Shown here in pieces: positions 20,676 through 28,407 of a DNA stretch of 64,000 nt. A program made the position numbers and the translations under genes. The first letter of the stretch is position 1; the number at the start of each line of letters is the position of its first letter. Origin of the DNA: Deinococcota bacterium (GTDB lineage Bacteria; Deinococcota; Deinococci; Deinococcales; Trueperaceae); assembly GCA_963170125.1 (NCBI GenBank), contig CAUJFI010000173.1:17151-81150 (forward strand), read 5' to 3'. Below the pieces are notes generated by a model. It was not told the origin of the DNA. It did no database searches and worked only from the letters and a program-made list of their open reading frames with translations.

Positions 20676-21878
20676 TTAGGTCGGAGGGCCGCTCGGCATG
20701 GCTCTCACGACGCCTGCCTCCACGAGTTCGGCGACGTGCTCGGCGGAGAAGCCCGCCGCTAGCAGGATCTCCCGCGTGTGCTCCCCCAGCAGGGGCGGGT
20801 CCAGGCGCTTGCCCCAGCGCTCCCCGTCCATCACGAGCGGGAGCGCAGGGAGGGGGCCCGTCGTTCCGGAGGGGAAGGTCGTCTCCAGTAAGCTGCCGCC
20901 CGCCCGGAGCTGTTCGTCCGTGAGGAGGTCCTCGGGCCGGGCCACGGGAGAGAACGGGAGGCCGGCTGCCTCGCAGCCCGCGACGGCGTCCGCGAGCGTC
21001 AGCCGCCCGATGCGCTCGCGAAGGAGCGGGAGCAGCCAGTCGCGCTCGCGGATGCGGTCGTTGTTCGTCGTGAGGCGAACGTCCGAGGCGAGGTCGGGGT
21101 AGCCGAAGGCGGCGCAGAAGCGCAGCCACTGCTTGTCGGACGTCACGCCCACGAAGATCGGGCTGCCGTCGGCCGTGAGGAACTGATGGTAGACGGCCCA
21201 CGCGCTCACGCGGTCCGGCATGGGCGGCACGGCCTCGCCGGATGCCAGCGAGTACGCGAGGTGGTGGCCCATAACGAAGGCCGCCGTCTCGAAGAGGGCC
21301 GACTTCACGACCTGACCTTGGCCGGTCCGGTCGCGCTCGCGCAGCGCTAGCACGACGCCGAGCGCGCCGTAGACGCCGGTCATCTCGTCGATGACCGAGG
21401 CGCCGGCGCGCAGCGGCGTCCCGCGCGGGCCGGTCATGTAGGCGAGGCCGGACATCATCTGCACGACCTCGTCCAGCGCCGTGCGCTCCTCGTATGGTCC
21501 GGGGAGGAACCCCTTCAGGCTGCAGTAGATGAGGCGGGGGAACCGCGCCGTGAGCGCGGTCCCGAGCCCGAGCCGGTCCATGGTGCCGGGCGCGAAGTTC
21601 TCGATGAGGACGTCGGTGCCCTCCAGCAACCGCTCGATGACGGCCAGGCCCCGCGGGTCCTTCGCGTCGACGACCAGGCTCTTCTTGTTCCGGTTGAAGT
21701 AGGGGTAGTAGCCCATCCCGAACCCGCGCAGGTAGCGGGTGGGATCGCCGTTGGGCGTGGGCTCGACGCGCACCACGTCGGCGCCCATGTCGGCGAGGAG
21801 CATGCCGGCGGTGGGGCCGAGCACCGCCTGGGTGAACTCGAGTACCCTCACCCCGGCGAGCGGTGCCGCCGAGCTCAC
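20676..21878 (-). CDS. CaiB/BaiF-type (class III) CoA transferase
   Basis: Moves CoA between carboxylic acids. The 400-residue protein starts LAGVRVLEFTQAVLGPTAGMLLADMGADVVRVE, a hallmark class III N terminus. It has NRNKKSLVVDAKDPRG and the putative catalytic Asp in TALDEVVQMMSGL, followed by RAGASVIDEMTGVYGALGVVLAL. I take GTG 21878 as the start: it overlaps the leuD-like stop as GTGA, and the longer frame upstream is non-coding in this phase. Position between the dehydratase and the amidohydrolase suggests it activates a hydroxy-dicarboxylate made by the dehydratase so the lyase can cleave it. Donor and acceptor are unknown. Confidence 0.88.
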   Translation of the reverse strand: MSSAAPLAGVRVLEFTQAVLGPTAGMLLADMGADVVRVEPTPNGDPTRYLRGFGMGYYPYFNRNKKSLVVDAKDPRGLAVIERLLEGTDVLIENFAPGTMDRLGLGTALTARFPRLIYCSLKGFLPGPYEERTALDEVVQMMSGLAYMTGPRGTPLRAGASVIDEMTGVYGALGVVLALRERDRTGQGQVVKSALFETAAFVMGHHLAYSLASGEAVPPMPDRVSAWAVYHQFLTADGSPIFVGVTSDKQWLRFCAAFGYPDLASDVRLTTNNDRIRERDWLLPLLRERIGRLTLADAVAGCEAAGLPFSPVARPEDLLTDEQLRAGGSLLETTFPSGTTGPLPALPLVMDGERWGKRLDPPLLGEHTREILLAAGFSAEHVAELVEAGVVRAMPSGPPT

Positions 21879-22390
21879 TCCGACACCGTGTAGTCGCCGC
21901 CCGCCTTGAGGTAGGCCTGCAAGCCGCCGGCCGCGAGGATGTGCGCCATGACGGCCGGCATGCGCGTTGCGGAGAAGACCTTGCCCGTCGCGACGTCCGT
22001 CACGGTCCCGCCGCGGAGGTCCACCAGCACCGCGGCGAGGTCGGAGACGTCCAGCTCGGGCACCTCGGCGACGGCGAGGCCGACGTTGATCGCGTTGCGG
22101 AAGAAGATCCTGGCGAACGAGCGCGCGATGACGCACTGGACCCCGGCGGCCTTGATGGCGATGGGGGCCTGCTCGCGGCTCGAGCCGCAGCCGAAGTTGT
22201 CGCCCGCCGCGACCAGGTCGCCGGGCCGCAGGCGGTCGACCAGCCCGGGATCGTAGTCCTCGAACAGGTGGCTGGCCAGTTCGCTCGTGTCGAGCGTCTT
22301 CGTGTACTTGCCCGGGATGATGCGATCGGTGTCGACGTTGTCGCCCACGACGTGCACTCGGCCCTGCAACACGTGGAGGTCGGTCGTCAT
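21875..22390 (-). CDS. Aconitase-family dehydratase small subunit (LeuD-like)
   Basis: Swivel-domain subunit of an isopropylmalate-dehydratase-type enzyme. The 171-residue protein has GDNVDTDRIIPGKY near the N terminus and the substrate loop GDNFGCGSSREQAPIAIKAAG. Its short length fits the archaeal/homoaconitase-like small subunits and 2,3-dimethylmalate dehydratase rather than proteobacterial LeuD (about 200). ATG 22390 overlaps the large-subunit stop as ATGA, and its own stop overlaps the CoA transferase GTG. Because neighbours are a CoA transferase and a lyase and no leuA or leuB is present, leucine synthesis is unlikely; I infer a catabolic dehydratase. Confidence 0.88.
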   Translation of the reverse strand: MTTDLHVLQGRVHVVGDNVDTDRIIPGKYTKTLDTSELASHLFEDYDPGLVDRLRPGDLVAAGDNFGCGSSREQAPIAIKAAGVQCVIARSFARIFFRNAINVGLAVAEVPELDVSDLAAVLVDLRGGTVTDVATGKVFSATRMPAVMAHILAAGGLQAYLKAGGDYTVSE

Positions 22391-23667
22391 GCGTGCGCAC
22401 CCGCGGGCGCCGCGGGCGCCTCGAAGAACGGCGCCGGGTCGACGATCTCGCCGGCCAGCGCCGCGGCCGCCGCCACGGCCGGGGAGGCGAGGTAGATGTT
22501 CGACTTGGCGTTGCCCATGCGCCCGCGGAAGTTGCGGTTGGTGGTCGATACGACGTTCTCGCCGTCGCCGGGGACCCCCTGGTGCGTGCCCACGCACGGA
22601 CCGCAGCCGGACGTTATGAAGCTGGCCCCCGCCTCGCTGAGCGCCTGCACGGTGCCGTCGGCCAGGGCGGCGTTGAACACGCGCCTGGACGCCGTCGTGA
22701 CGATCAGGCGGACGCCCTTGGCCAGGTGCTTGCCGCGGAGGACGTGCGCGGCGGCGTGCAGGTCCTCCAGCCGCGTGTTCGTGCACGAACCGATGAAGGC
22801 CATCTGGATGGGCGTTCCGACGACCTCACGCACGTCGCGCACGTTGTCCGGCGAGTCGGGGACGGCCACTTGGGCGCCGAGGTCGCCGATGTCCACGGTG
22901 ATCCGCCTCCGGTACGAGGCGCCGGGGTCCGGCAGGTGGTCGGGGAACCGGCGCCCGGCGAGGGCTTCCGGCAGCTCGAGCCCGTCGGTGTCGACGAGCG
23001 CGGCCTTGGCGCCCATCTCCGCCACCATGTTGCCGAGCACCATCCGGCCGGCGAGCGAGAGCGTGCGGACGGCGGCGCCGCCGAACTCCACGGCCTCGTA
23101 CGTGGCGCCTGCGATGCCGAGCTTGCCGACCAAGTAGAGGATCACGTCCTTCGGGAACGTCCCGGGCCGGAACGCGCCCCCGAGCTCCACCCGGATGCTC
23201 CGGGGCACCTTGAGCCAGATCCTGCCCGTATGCATGACCGCGGCCAGGTCCGTGGAGCCGACCCCCACGGCGAACGCGCCGAGGGCGCCGATGGTGGGCG
23301 TATGCGAGTCCGCGCCGATGAAGACGTCGCCTGGACCGGCGTGCCCGTTCTCCACCATCAACTGATGGCAGATGCCCTCGCCGATCTCGTAGAGCCGCAC
23401 GCCTTGCGCGACGGAGAACTCCCGCATCAGCGAGTGAAGCCAGCTGATGCGCTCGTTCGGCGCCGGCGAGGCGTGGTCGAGGACGAGGGAGAGGCGGTCG
23501 GGGTTCCGCACGCGCTTGCCCCCCATGCCCTCGAAGGCCTTGATGGCGAACGGCGTCGTGGCATCCGTGCCCATGGCCCCGTCCACCTCGGCCACGACGA
23601 TGTCGCCGGCGCGTACCTCCTCGCCGGCCTTCCTGGAGAGGATCTTCTCAGACGCGGTCAGGGGCAA
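22387..23667 (-). CDS. Aconitase-family dehydratase large subunit (LeuC-like)
   Basis: 4Fe-4S hydro-lyase that adds or removes water on a carboxylic acid. The 426-residue protein has LVLDHASPAPNERI, the DSHTPTIGALGAFAVGVGSTDLA active-site stretch, and three cluster cysteines in GSCTNTR and the GCGPC motif. Length is in the archaeal-type LeuC/homoaconitase class. The start is TTG 23667, supported by GGAGGAG about 5 bases upstream; it overlaps the lyase gene by 20 bases. Together with the small subunit it would hydrate a double bond in a branched dicarboxylate such as a citraconate- or dimethylmaleate-like compound; the true substrate is not shown by sequence. Confidence 0.88.
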   Translation of the reverse strand: MPLTASEKILSRKAGEEVRAGDIVVAEVDGAMGTDATTPFAIKAFEGMGGKRVRNPDRLSLVLDHASPAPNERISWLHSLMREFSVAQGVRLYEIGEGICHQLMVENGHAGPGDVFIGADSHTPTIGALGAFAVGVGSTDLAAVMHTGRIWLKVPRSIRVELGGAFRPGTFPKDVILYLVGKLGIAGATYEAVEFGGAAVRTLSLAGRMVLGNMVAEMGAKAALVDTDGLELPEALAGRRFPDHLPDPGASYRRRITVDIGDLGAQVAVPDSPDNVRDVREVVGTPIQMAFIGSCTNTRLEDLHAAAHVLRGKHLAKGVRLIVTTASRRVFNAALADGTVQALSEAGASFITSGCGPCVGTHQGVPGDGENVVSTTNRNFRGRMGNAKSNIYLASPAVAAAAALAGEIVDPAPFFEAPAAPAGAHA

Positions 23668-24685
23668 GGGACTCCTCCTCTTCTCTCGGGCGCGCGGCCG
23701 CCAGCACGGCCGCGCCAGGCGCGTTCAGCGGGGCCCGCCTCGCGGCCGCGCCGAGCTTCGCGAGCCCGTAGACGCGGCTCGGCATCGGCACCCGCAACCA
23801 CTCCTCCGCGAGCGCCGTGACGCCCACCACGGCGGACGCGTCTATCCCCGTCGCGATCCCGAGGTCCGTCACCAGGTTCAGGACGTCCTCCGTGGCGACG
23901 TTCCCGGCGGCACCGGGGATGAACGGGCAGCCGCCGAGGCCGCCGAACGCAGTATCGAAGCTGCTCACGCCCAGCCGCAGGGCCGTCACGAGGTTGGCGA
24001 GGCCGAGGCCGCGCGTGTCGTGCAGGTGCAAGGTGATGGGGACGGGACCCACGCGTTGCATCACGAAGACGAGGGCCCGGGCGAGGCGCGCGGGGTCGGC
24101 GAGGCCGGCCGAATCGGCGAGGGCGAGCTCGCGGGCCCCGGCGCCGAGGAGGACCTCCGCCAGGCGGCCGACGCGTTCCAGGGGTATCTCCTCGCCGGGT
24201 TCCGAACCGAACACGCACTGCACGCCCGCCCGCACTTCGAGCCCGAGCGCGACGGCGGCGGCGACGGCGGCCGCCAGCTCCGCCTCGGCCTCTTTCACGC
24301 TCATGCCGGCGTTGCGCAACGAGTGCCGGTCCGAGGCCGACAGCGAGAGGTCGACGGCACCCAGCCCGGCGGCGGCGAGGCGCTCCACGCCGCGCAGGTT
24401 GAGCGCGAGGCCGCTGAAGCGCGTGCCCGGGTAGCGCTCGGCGAGCGCCGGCAGGGCGGCGCACACGGCCTCGGCGTCCGCCATCTGGGGGACCCTCGCC
24501 GGGTTCACGAACGACGCGACCTGGACGTTTCGCACGCCCGCGGCGAGCAGCGCCTCGATCAGGGCCAGCTTCCTCCCGGTGGGCAGCACGGTCGGCACGC
24601 TCTGCAGCCCGTCGCGCAGCCCGACCTCCACGAGGCGCACGCGCCCGGGGAGGGGTCGGTCCGGCGGGAAACTCGTGGGGCTCAT
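23648..24685 (-). CDS. HMG-CoA-lyase-like enzyme
   Basis: TIM-barrel aldolase-type lyase that cleaves a 3-hydroxy-3-methyl-acyl-CoA into an acyl-CoA and a keto acid. The 345-residue product has VEVGLRDGLQS (Arg-Asp metal motif), VASFVNPARVPQMADAE, TLHLHDTRGLGLAN (metal His pair) and GLGGCPFIPGAAGNVATEDV, which includes the active-site Cys loop of this family. ATG 24685 overlaps the regulator stop as ATGA. Its place beside a dehydratase and a CoA transferase suggests the order hydrate, activate, cleave. Substrates could be HMG-CoA itself or a citramalyl-type CoA thioester; sequence cannot decide. Confidence 0.88.
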   Translation of the reverse strand: MSPTSFPPDRPLPGRVRLVEVGLRDGLQSVPTVLPTGRKLALIEALLAAGVRNVQVASFVNPARVPQMADAEAVCAALPALAERYPGTRFSGLALNLRGVERLAAAGLGAVDLSLSASDRHSLRNAGMSVKEAEAELAAAVAAAVALGLEVRAGVQCVFGSEPGEEIPLERVGRLAEVLLGAGARELALADSAGLADPARLARALVFVMQRVGPVPITLHLHDTRGLGLANLVTALRLGVSSFDTAFGGLGGCPFIPGAAGNVATEDVLNLVTDLGIATGIDASAVVGVTALAEEWLRVPMPSRVYGLAKLGAAARRAPLNAPGAAVLAAARPREEEESLAPDRV

Positions 24686-25446
24686 GCGTGGTCGAACTCG
24701 AGGGAGTACTCGAACTTGTCACCCCGGTAGACGGCGTCGAAGTACTCGACCGGCCGCCCATGGACGTCGTGCACGGTGCGCTTGACGCGTAAGGCCGGCT
24801 GGCCCGCCTCGGCGCCGAGGAACTCGGCGCTGCCGGCGCTCAACGCGACGGCCTCGATGGTCCGGTGGCTCGTGCCCAGCTCGAGCCCGAGGCGATCGCG
24901 CAGGTAGTCGAGGGAGGAAGCGCCGTAGAGGAGGTCGGTATCCGCCAGCGACGTGGCGAGCGACTCGACCAGGTCCAACGGCAGGCTCACGGCCTGCAGG
25001 CCGATGGTCTCCGTGCCGGCCAGGCGCGCCCGCTCGAAGCGCAGGACCTGCTGGCCCTCCGCCAGCCAGAGCGCGGCGGCGGCCTCCGCCGAGGCGGCCG
25101 TGACTTCGCGGCGGATGAGGTGGGTGCTGGACGCGATGCCGTGCTCCTTCAAGTACCCGGAGAGGCCCAAGGAGCGCGCCTTCTCCGGCTGCGGGTTGTG
25201 CCTCACCTTGTGGGGCAGGGCGAACGTGCCTCTTCCCTGCTCCCTGACCACCACGCCCTCCTGCACTAGTTCCTGGATGGCTTGGCGGACGACCGAGCGC
25301 GACACCCGGTAGCGCTCCTGCAGCTCCTTCTCGGTGGGGAGCAGGACTGGGTCACGCGAATCGCGGACGTCCATGATCTGCTCACGGAGGATGGCCTTGA
25401 GTTGGTGGTAGTAGGGCAGGGGGCTCTCGCGGTTCAGGCTCGGCAT
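24682..25446 (-). CDS. GntR-family (HutC-type) transcriptional regulator
   Basis: Ligand-responsive repressor. The 254-residue protein has an N-terminal winged helix (PLPYYHQLKAILREQI, LPTEKELQERYRVSRSVVRQAIQELVQEGVVVREQGRGTF) and a C-terminal UTRA effector domain ending in KRTVHDVHGRPVEYFDAVYRGDKFEYSLEF. ATG 25446 is preferred; a frame from 25503 adds a low-complexity stretch. It heads the minus-strand catabolic operon and diverges from the ABC importer. A palindrome covering both -35 boxes (25535-25549) is its likely operator, so it probably controls both arms in response to the imported compound or a breakdown product. Confidence 0.9.
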   Translation of the reverse strand: MPSLNRESPLPYYHQLKAILREQIMDVRDSRDPVLLPTEKELQERYRVSRSVVRQAIQELVQEGVVVREQGRGTFALPHKVRHNPQPEKARSLGLSGYLKEHGIASSTHLIRREVTAASAEAAAALWLAEGQQVLRFERARLAGTETIGLQAVSLPLDLVESLATSLADTDLLYGASSLDYLRDRLGLELGTSHRTIEAVALSAGSAEFLGAEAGQPALRVKRTVHDVHGRPVEYFDAVYRGDKFEYSLEFDHA

Positions 25447-25520
25447 TTCCCCACCCCTACCACCTGTCCGCCTCGGCGGCCACGAAGAACGCCGCCCTGC
25501 CAACTAGAATTCATACGGAC

Positions 25521-25564
25521 ATTATGTTGTTGTATTGACAGCCTGTCAAACGAGTCGCTAGAGT
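25521..25564. promoter_or_regulatory. Divergent promoters with a shared palindromic operator
   Basis: TTGACA-GCC-TGTCAA (25535-25549) is a perfect 15-base palindrome. On the minus strand its TTGACA (25549-25544) is followed after 17 bases by CATAAT (25526-25521), a near-consensus promoter for the GntR operon. On the plus strand TTGACA (25535-25540) is followed after 18 bases by TAGAGT (25559-25564), a weaker promoter for the importer. A protein bound to the palindrome would block both -35 boxes. Confidence 0.75.
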
Positions 25565-25634
25565 GCTTGTGCAGTCAGAGCAAGCGCGGCAACCCCCGGC
25601 GCGGAGTCGTGCCGCGGCCAAGAGGAGGCTCATC

Positions 25635-26885
25635 GTGTTCGTCCGAGAACCGTCCCGTAGAAGGAACAGGCTAGTCCTAGGCGTCTCAGCCATCCTGCTC
25701 ATGAACCTCTTGCTCCTCGGGGTGGCCCAGAGAGAAGTCACGATCGGCTTCTCGCTGCCGCTGACAGGCGGAGCGGCCAAGGAAGGCAACGAGAGCAAGG
25801 TCGGCGCCGAGCTCGCCGCGCAGGTCATCAACGAGGCCGGCGGCTTCCAGGTGGGCGGCGAGACCGTCACGTTCAAGCTCGTGTTCGAAGACGACCTGTG
25901 CACGCCGCAAGGCGCCATCGACGCGGCCAACCGCCTAGCGGTGGCCGGCGCCTCCTTCGTCGGCGGTTCGTTCTGCAGCTCCTCGGCGCTCGCCGAGATG
26001 CCGGTCCTGGCCGCCCTCGAGATCCCGCAGATCGCGTTCGCGTACGCCGACGAGCTCACGGGCACCGCCCGGGAGGAGGCCGGCGCGAACCTGTCCGCCC
26101 GCCTCGGCGTGCAGGCGAAGAACGAGATGGTCCCCCTCGCGAAGTACGCCGTGCTCGAGAACGGCCACAAGACGTTCTTCGCCATGGCGCAGAACACCGA
26201 CTTCGGCCGCAGCATGATGAAGCACTTCCGCGCCACGGTGGAGGCCCTGGGCGGTTCGTTCGTGGCGGACCCGGAGTACTTCGCCTACGCCGCCGCCGAT
26301 TACCGCACCATCCTCACCAAGGCCAAGAACTCGGGCGCCGACGCCATCGTGGCCATCGGCCTGGCCCAGGAGATGATAGGTATCCTGTTGCAGGCAGACG
26401 AGCTCGGCGTCACGCAGACGATCTACGGCTCCGACCTCGTATCGGACGTGAGCGTCGTCGGCGCGGTCGGCGAGGACAACGTCCGCGGCGTCTACTTCCC
26501 CTGGTACGACGACACGGGCACCGCGGCCCGCACGTTCGAGCGCACCGCGGTGGAGGCGGGCGTCACCGCGATGCTGGAAGCGGGCGAACGGATACTCGGC
26601 GTCGCACCGGGACGCAACCACGGCCTTGGCTGGGGCACGATCATGCTCATCAAGCAGGCCATGGAACGTGCGGGCACCACCGATCCGAGCGCCGTCATGG
26701 CCCAGGTCCTCTCCGGCGAGGACTTCGAGCTCTCCTACGGCGACTACCACTTCCTCCAGTGCGGCCAGGCGGTCCTCGGGGCCGGGGTCGCCACGTTCAA
26801 CGACGACGGCCTGCTGCTCGTGGCCGACCGCGACTACGCTTTCGTGGCGCCAGCGCTGCTCACGGAGGCCGACCTCTGCAACTAG
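25635..26885 (+). CDS. ABC importer substrate-binding protein (LivK-like)
   Basis: Captures a substrate outside the membrane for the branched-chain-amino-acid-type importer encoded downstream. The 416-residue protein has a signal segment (RLVLGVSAILLMNLLLLGVAQ) and then the peripla_BP fold starting EVTIGFSLPLTGGAAKEG, with FEDDLCTPQGAIDAANRLA and two lobes. Related proteins of this class also bind amides, urea or aromatic acids, so a cyclic amide or its product is feasible here. GTG 25635 is chosen because AGGAGG (25623-25628) lies 6 bases upstream and the -10 box at 25559-25564 puts the transcript start beyond the longer frame's ATG. It is the first gene of the importer operon. Confidence 0.88.
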   Translation: MFVREPSRRRNRLVLGVSAILLMNLLLLGVAQREVTIGFSLPLTGGAAKEGNESKVGAELAAQVINEAGGFQVGGETVTFKLVFEDDLCTPQGAIDAANRLAVAGASFVGGSFCSSSALAEMPVLAALEIPQIAFAYADELTGTAREEAGANLSARLGVQAKNEMVPLAKYAVLENGHKTFFAMAQNTDFGRSMMKHFRATVEALGGSFVADPEYFAYAAADYRTILTKAKNSGADAIVAIGLAQEMIGILLQADELGVTQTIYGSDLVSDVSVVGAVGEDNVRGVYFPWYDDTGTAARTFERTAVEAGVTAMLEAGERILGVAPGRNHGLGWGTIMLIKQAMERAGTTDPSAVMAQVLSGEDFELSYGDYHFLQCGQAVLGAGVATFNDDGLLLVADRDYAFVAPALLTEADLCN

Positions 26886-26902
26886 GTTGAACCGACCGTG
26901 GT

Positions 26903-26942
26903 CCGCGCCGCCCCAACCGGACGTCCGGTCGAGGCGGCGCGG
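26903..26942 (+). terminator. Two-tier hairpin after the binding-protein gene
   Basis: Outer 10-bp stem CCGCGCCGCC (26903-26912) pairs with 26933-26942. Inside it lies a 14-base palindrome ACCGGACGTCCGGT (26916-26929). It starts 18 bases after the binding-protein stop, with no T run. Partial termination or message protection would let the binding protein be made in excess over the permeases. Confidence 0.6.
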
Positions 26943-26982
26943 CTACTGACACTGCCCAGGGTCTTCTGAAGGGAACCGCGAC

Positions 26983-27426
26983 ATGAGCAAGAGTGAGCCG
27001 CAGGGACCGACCCCCGGCGAGTGGTTGGCGGCGAACGAGGACGCCCCGCCGGCGCAGCGCGTGGCCGTCGCGTTCCTCGCGAGCATGGAGCGCAGGGACC
27101 TGCAGGCGGCCGCGAGCGCCCTCGGGGAGGGGTTCGCGATGACCTTCCCCGGCGCGGCCCGCTACGCGCGCTTGGAGGAGCTCGTGGCGGGCGCCGCCGG
27201 TCGGTACCGGTGGGTCGCCAAGCGCCTCGAGGCCGTGGAGGGGTGCGCCGCGGCCGGCTCCGCGGTGGTCTGGGTGCGCGGCACGCTGTACGGCGAGAAC
27301 CGGCACGGCGTCGCGTTCGCGGGGGTCCGGTTCGTCGACCGCTTCGAGGTCGCGGGCGACCGCCTCGTGAAGCAGGACGTCTGGAACGACCTCGCGGAGA
27401 CGGGCGTGCTCTCCAAGGAGTCATGA
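26983..27426 (+). CDS. SnoaL-like (NTF2-fold) protein
   Basis: The 147-residue protein has the cone-shaped NTF2-like pattern: N-terminal helices (PAQRVAVAFLASMERRDLQAAASALGEGFAMTFPG), a middle segment, then strands (AVVWVRGTLYGENRHGVAFAGVRFVDRFEVAGDRLVKQDVWNDL). The C-terminal part matches nuclear-transport-factor/SnoaL-like small enzymes and binding proteins, which include ring-cleaving and isomerising enzymes. No catalytic residue can be named. AAGGGAA precedes ATG 26983. It sits between the binding protein and the permeases, so it is probably expressed with the importer and may act on the imported compound. Confidence 0.75.
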   Translation: MSKSEPQGPTPGEWLAANEDAPPAQRVAVAFLASMERRDLQAAASALGEGFAMTFPGAARYARLEELVAGAAGRYRWVAKRLEAVEGCAAAGSAVVWVRGTLYGENRHGVAFAGVRFVDRFEVAGDRLVKQDVWNDLAETGVLSKES

Positions 27427-27475
27427 GGCCACTCCGTACGGTCCGGTCGCCGGACGGCGGGCCGTCGGCCCCGGG

Positions 27476-27513
27476 GCGCCCGGCGCGCCCCGCTGCGCCC
27501 GGCGCGCCCCGTT
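27476..27513. repeat. Tandem 19-bp repeat
   Basis: Two adjacent copies (27476-27494 and 27495-27513) of GCGCCCGGCGCGCCCCGYT differ at one base. They lie between the SnoaL-like gene and the first permease gene, just before its ribosome site. The self-complementary GGCGCGCC core could also fold in the message. Confidence 0.75.
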
Positions 27514-27534
27514 GCGCGAGGAGTTGACTGAGCC

Positions 27535-28407
27535 TTGGAGATGGCCCTACAGCTCGCGCTCAACGCGCTGCACTCGAGCAGCCTGTACGCCCTCGTCGCG
27601 CTCGGCCTCACGCTCATCCTCGGCGTGTTGGACATAGCCGACTTCGCCCAGGGCGCCATCTACATGCTCGGCGCCTACACGGCGTACTTCGCCACCAGCC
27701 TGTTCGGCGTGCCCTTCTTCTTGGCCCTGCCGATCGCCATGGTGATCGGCGCCCTCCTGGCCGCCGGCAACTACCTCGTCGTGTATCGACCGCTCAGGCG
27801 TTTCAGCGGCGCCACGACCTTCATCGCGGCGCTCGGCCTGCTGCTCATCTTGCAGAACCTCGCCCTCCAGTTCTTCGGCGCCGACTTCAGGCTCGTCAAG
27901 GCGCCGTTCGCCAACGTACGCCTGAACGTGTTCGGGGCCACCTGGACCGGATACCAGATGTTCATCGCCTTCGCGGTCACCGTCCTGGTCATAGGCAGTT
28001 GGGCCTTCCTCAAGTTCACGCCGGTCGGCATGGCGCTCCGCGCCGTCTCGCAGAACCGCAGGGGCGCCCTCGTGGTGGGCCTGGATCCCTTCAAGGTCGA
28101 GCTCGTCGCGTTCCTGCTCGCGGGCGCGTTGGCCGGTGCCGCCGGAACGCTTGCCTCGGGCGTGAACGCGTTCGACCCGAGCATCGCCGCCATCGTCGTC
28201 ATCAAGGCGTTCGCGATCGTCATCTTCGGAGGCATGGGGAGCGTGCCAGGCGCCATCGTCGGCGCGCTGATCGTCGGCCTGGCCGAGAACCTCACGGCCG
28301 GTCTCGTGAACACGCAGTACGCGGAGCTCACGGCGTTCGTGCTCATGATCCTGGTGCTGCTCGTGCGGCCACGGGGCCTCTTCGGGCCGCCCGAGGCGAA
28401 GTTGTGA
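27535..28407 (+). CDS. Branched-chain-type ABC permease (LivH-like)
   Basis: Inner-membrane permease. The 290-residue product has about eight hydrophobic segments and the LivH hallmarks YALVALGLTLILGVLDIADFAQGAIYMLGAY near the N terminus and FGGMGSVPGAIVGALIVGLAENL near the C terminus. It pairs with the LivM-like gene that overlaps it as GTGA. The start is uncertain: TTG 27535 has GAGGAG 11 bases upstream, while ATG 27541 directly follows GGAG, which is too close. The 19-bp tandem repeat lies just upstream. Confidence 0.9.
   Translation: MEMALQLALNALHSSSLYALVALGLTLILGVLDIADFAQGAIYMLGAYTAYFATSLFGVPFFLALPIAMVIGALLAAGNYLVVYRPLRRFSGATTFIAALGLLLILQNLALQFFGADFRLVKAPFANVRLNVFGATWTGYQMFIAFAVTVLVIGSWAFLKFTPVGMALRAVSQNRRGALVVGLDPFKVELVAFLLAGALAGAAGTLASGVNAFDPSIAAIVVIKAFAIVIFGGMGSVPGAIVGALIVGLAENLTAGLVNTQYAELTAFVLMILVLLVRPRGLFGPPEAKL

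Noticed and set aside
22387..22390. LeuC/LeuD-like pair as leucine-synthesis genes
   Set aside because: No leuA or leuB nearby; neighbours are a CoA transferase, an HMG-CoA-lyase-like enzyme, an amidohydrolase and a GntR repressor. Cannot be fully excluded without the rest of the genome.
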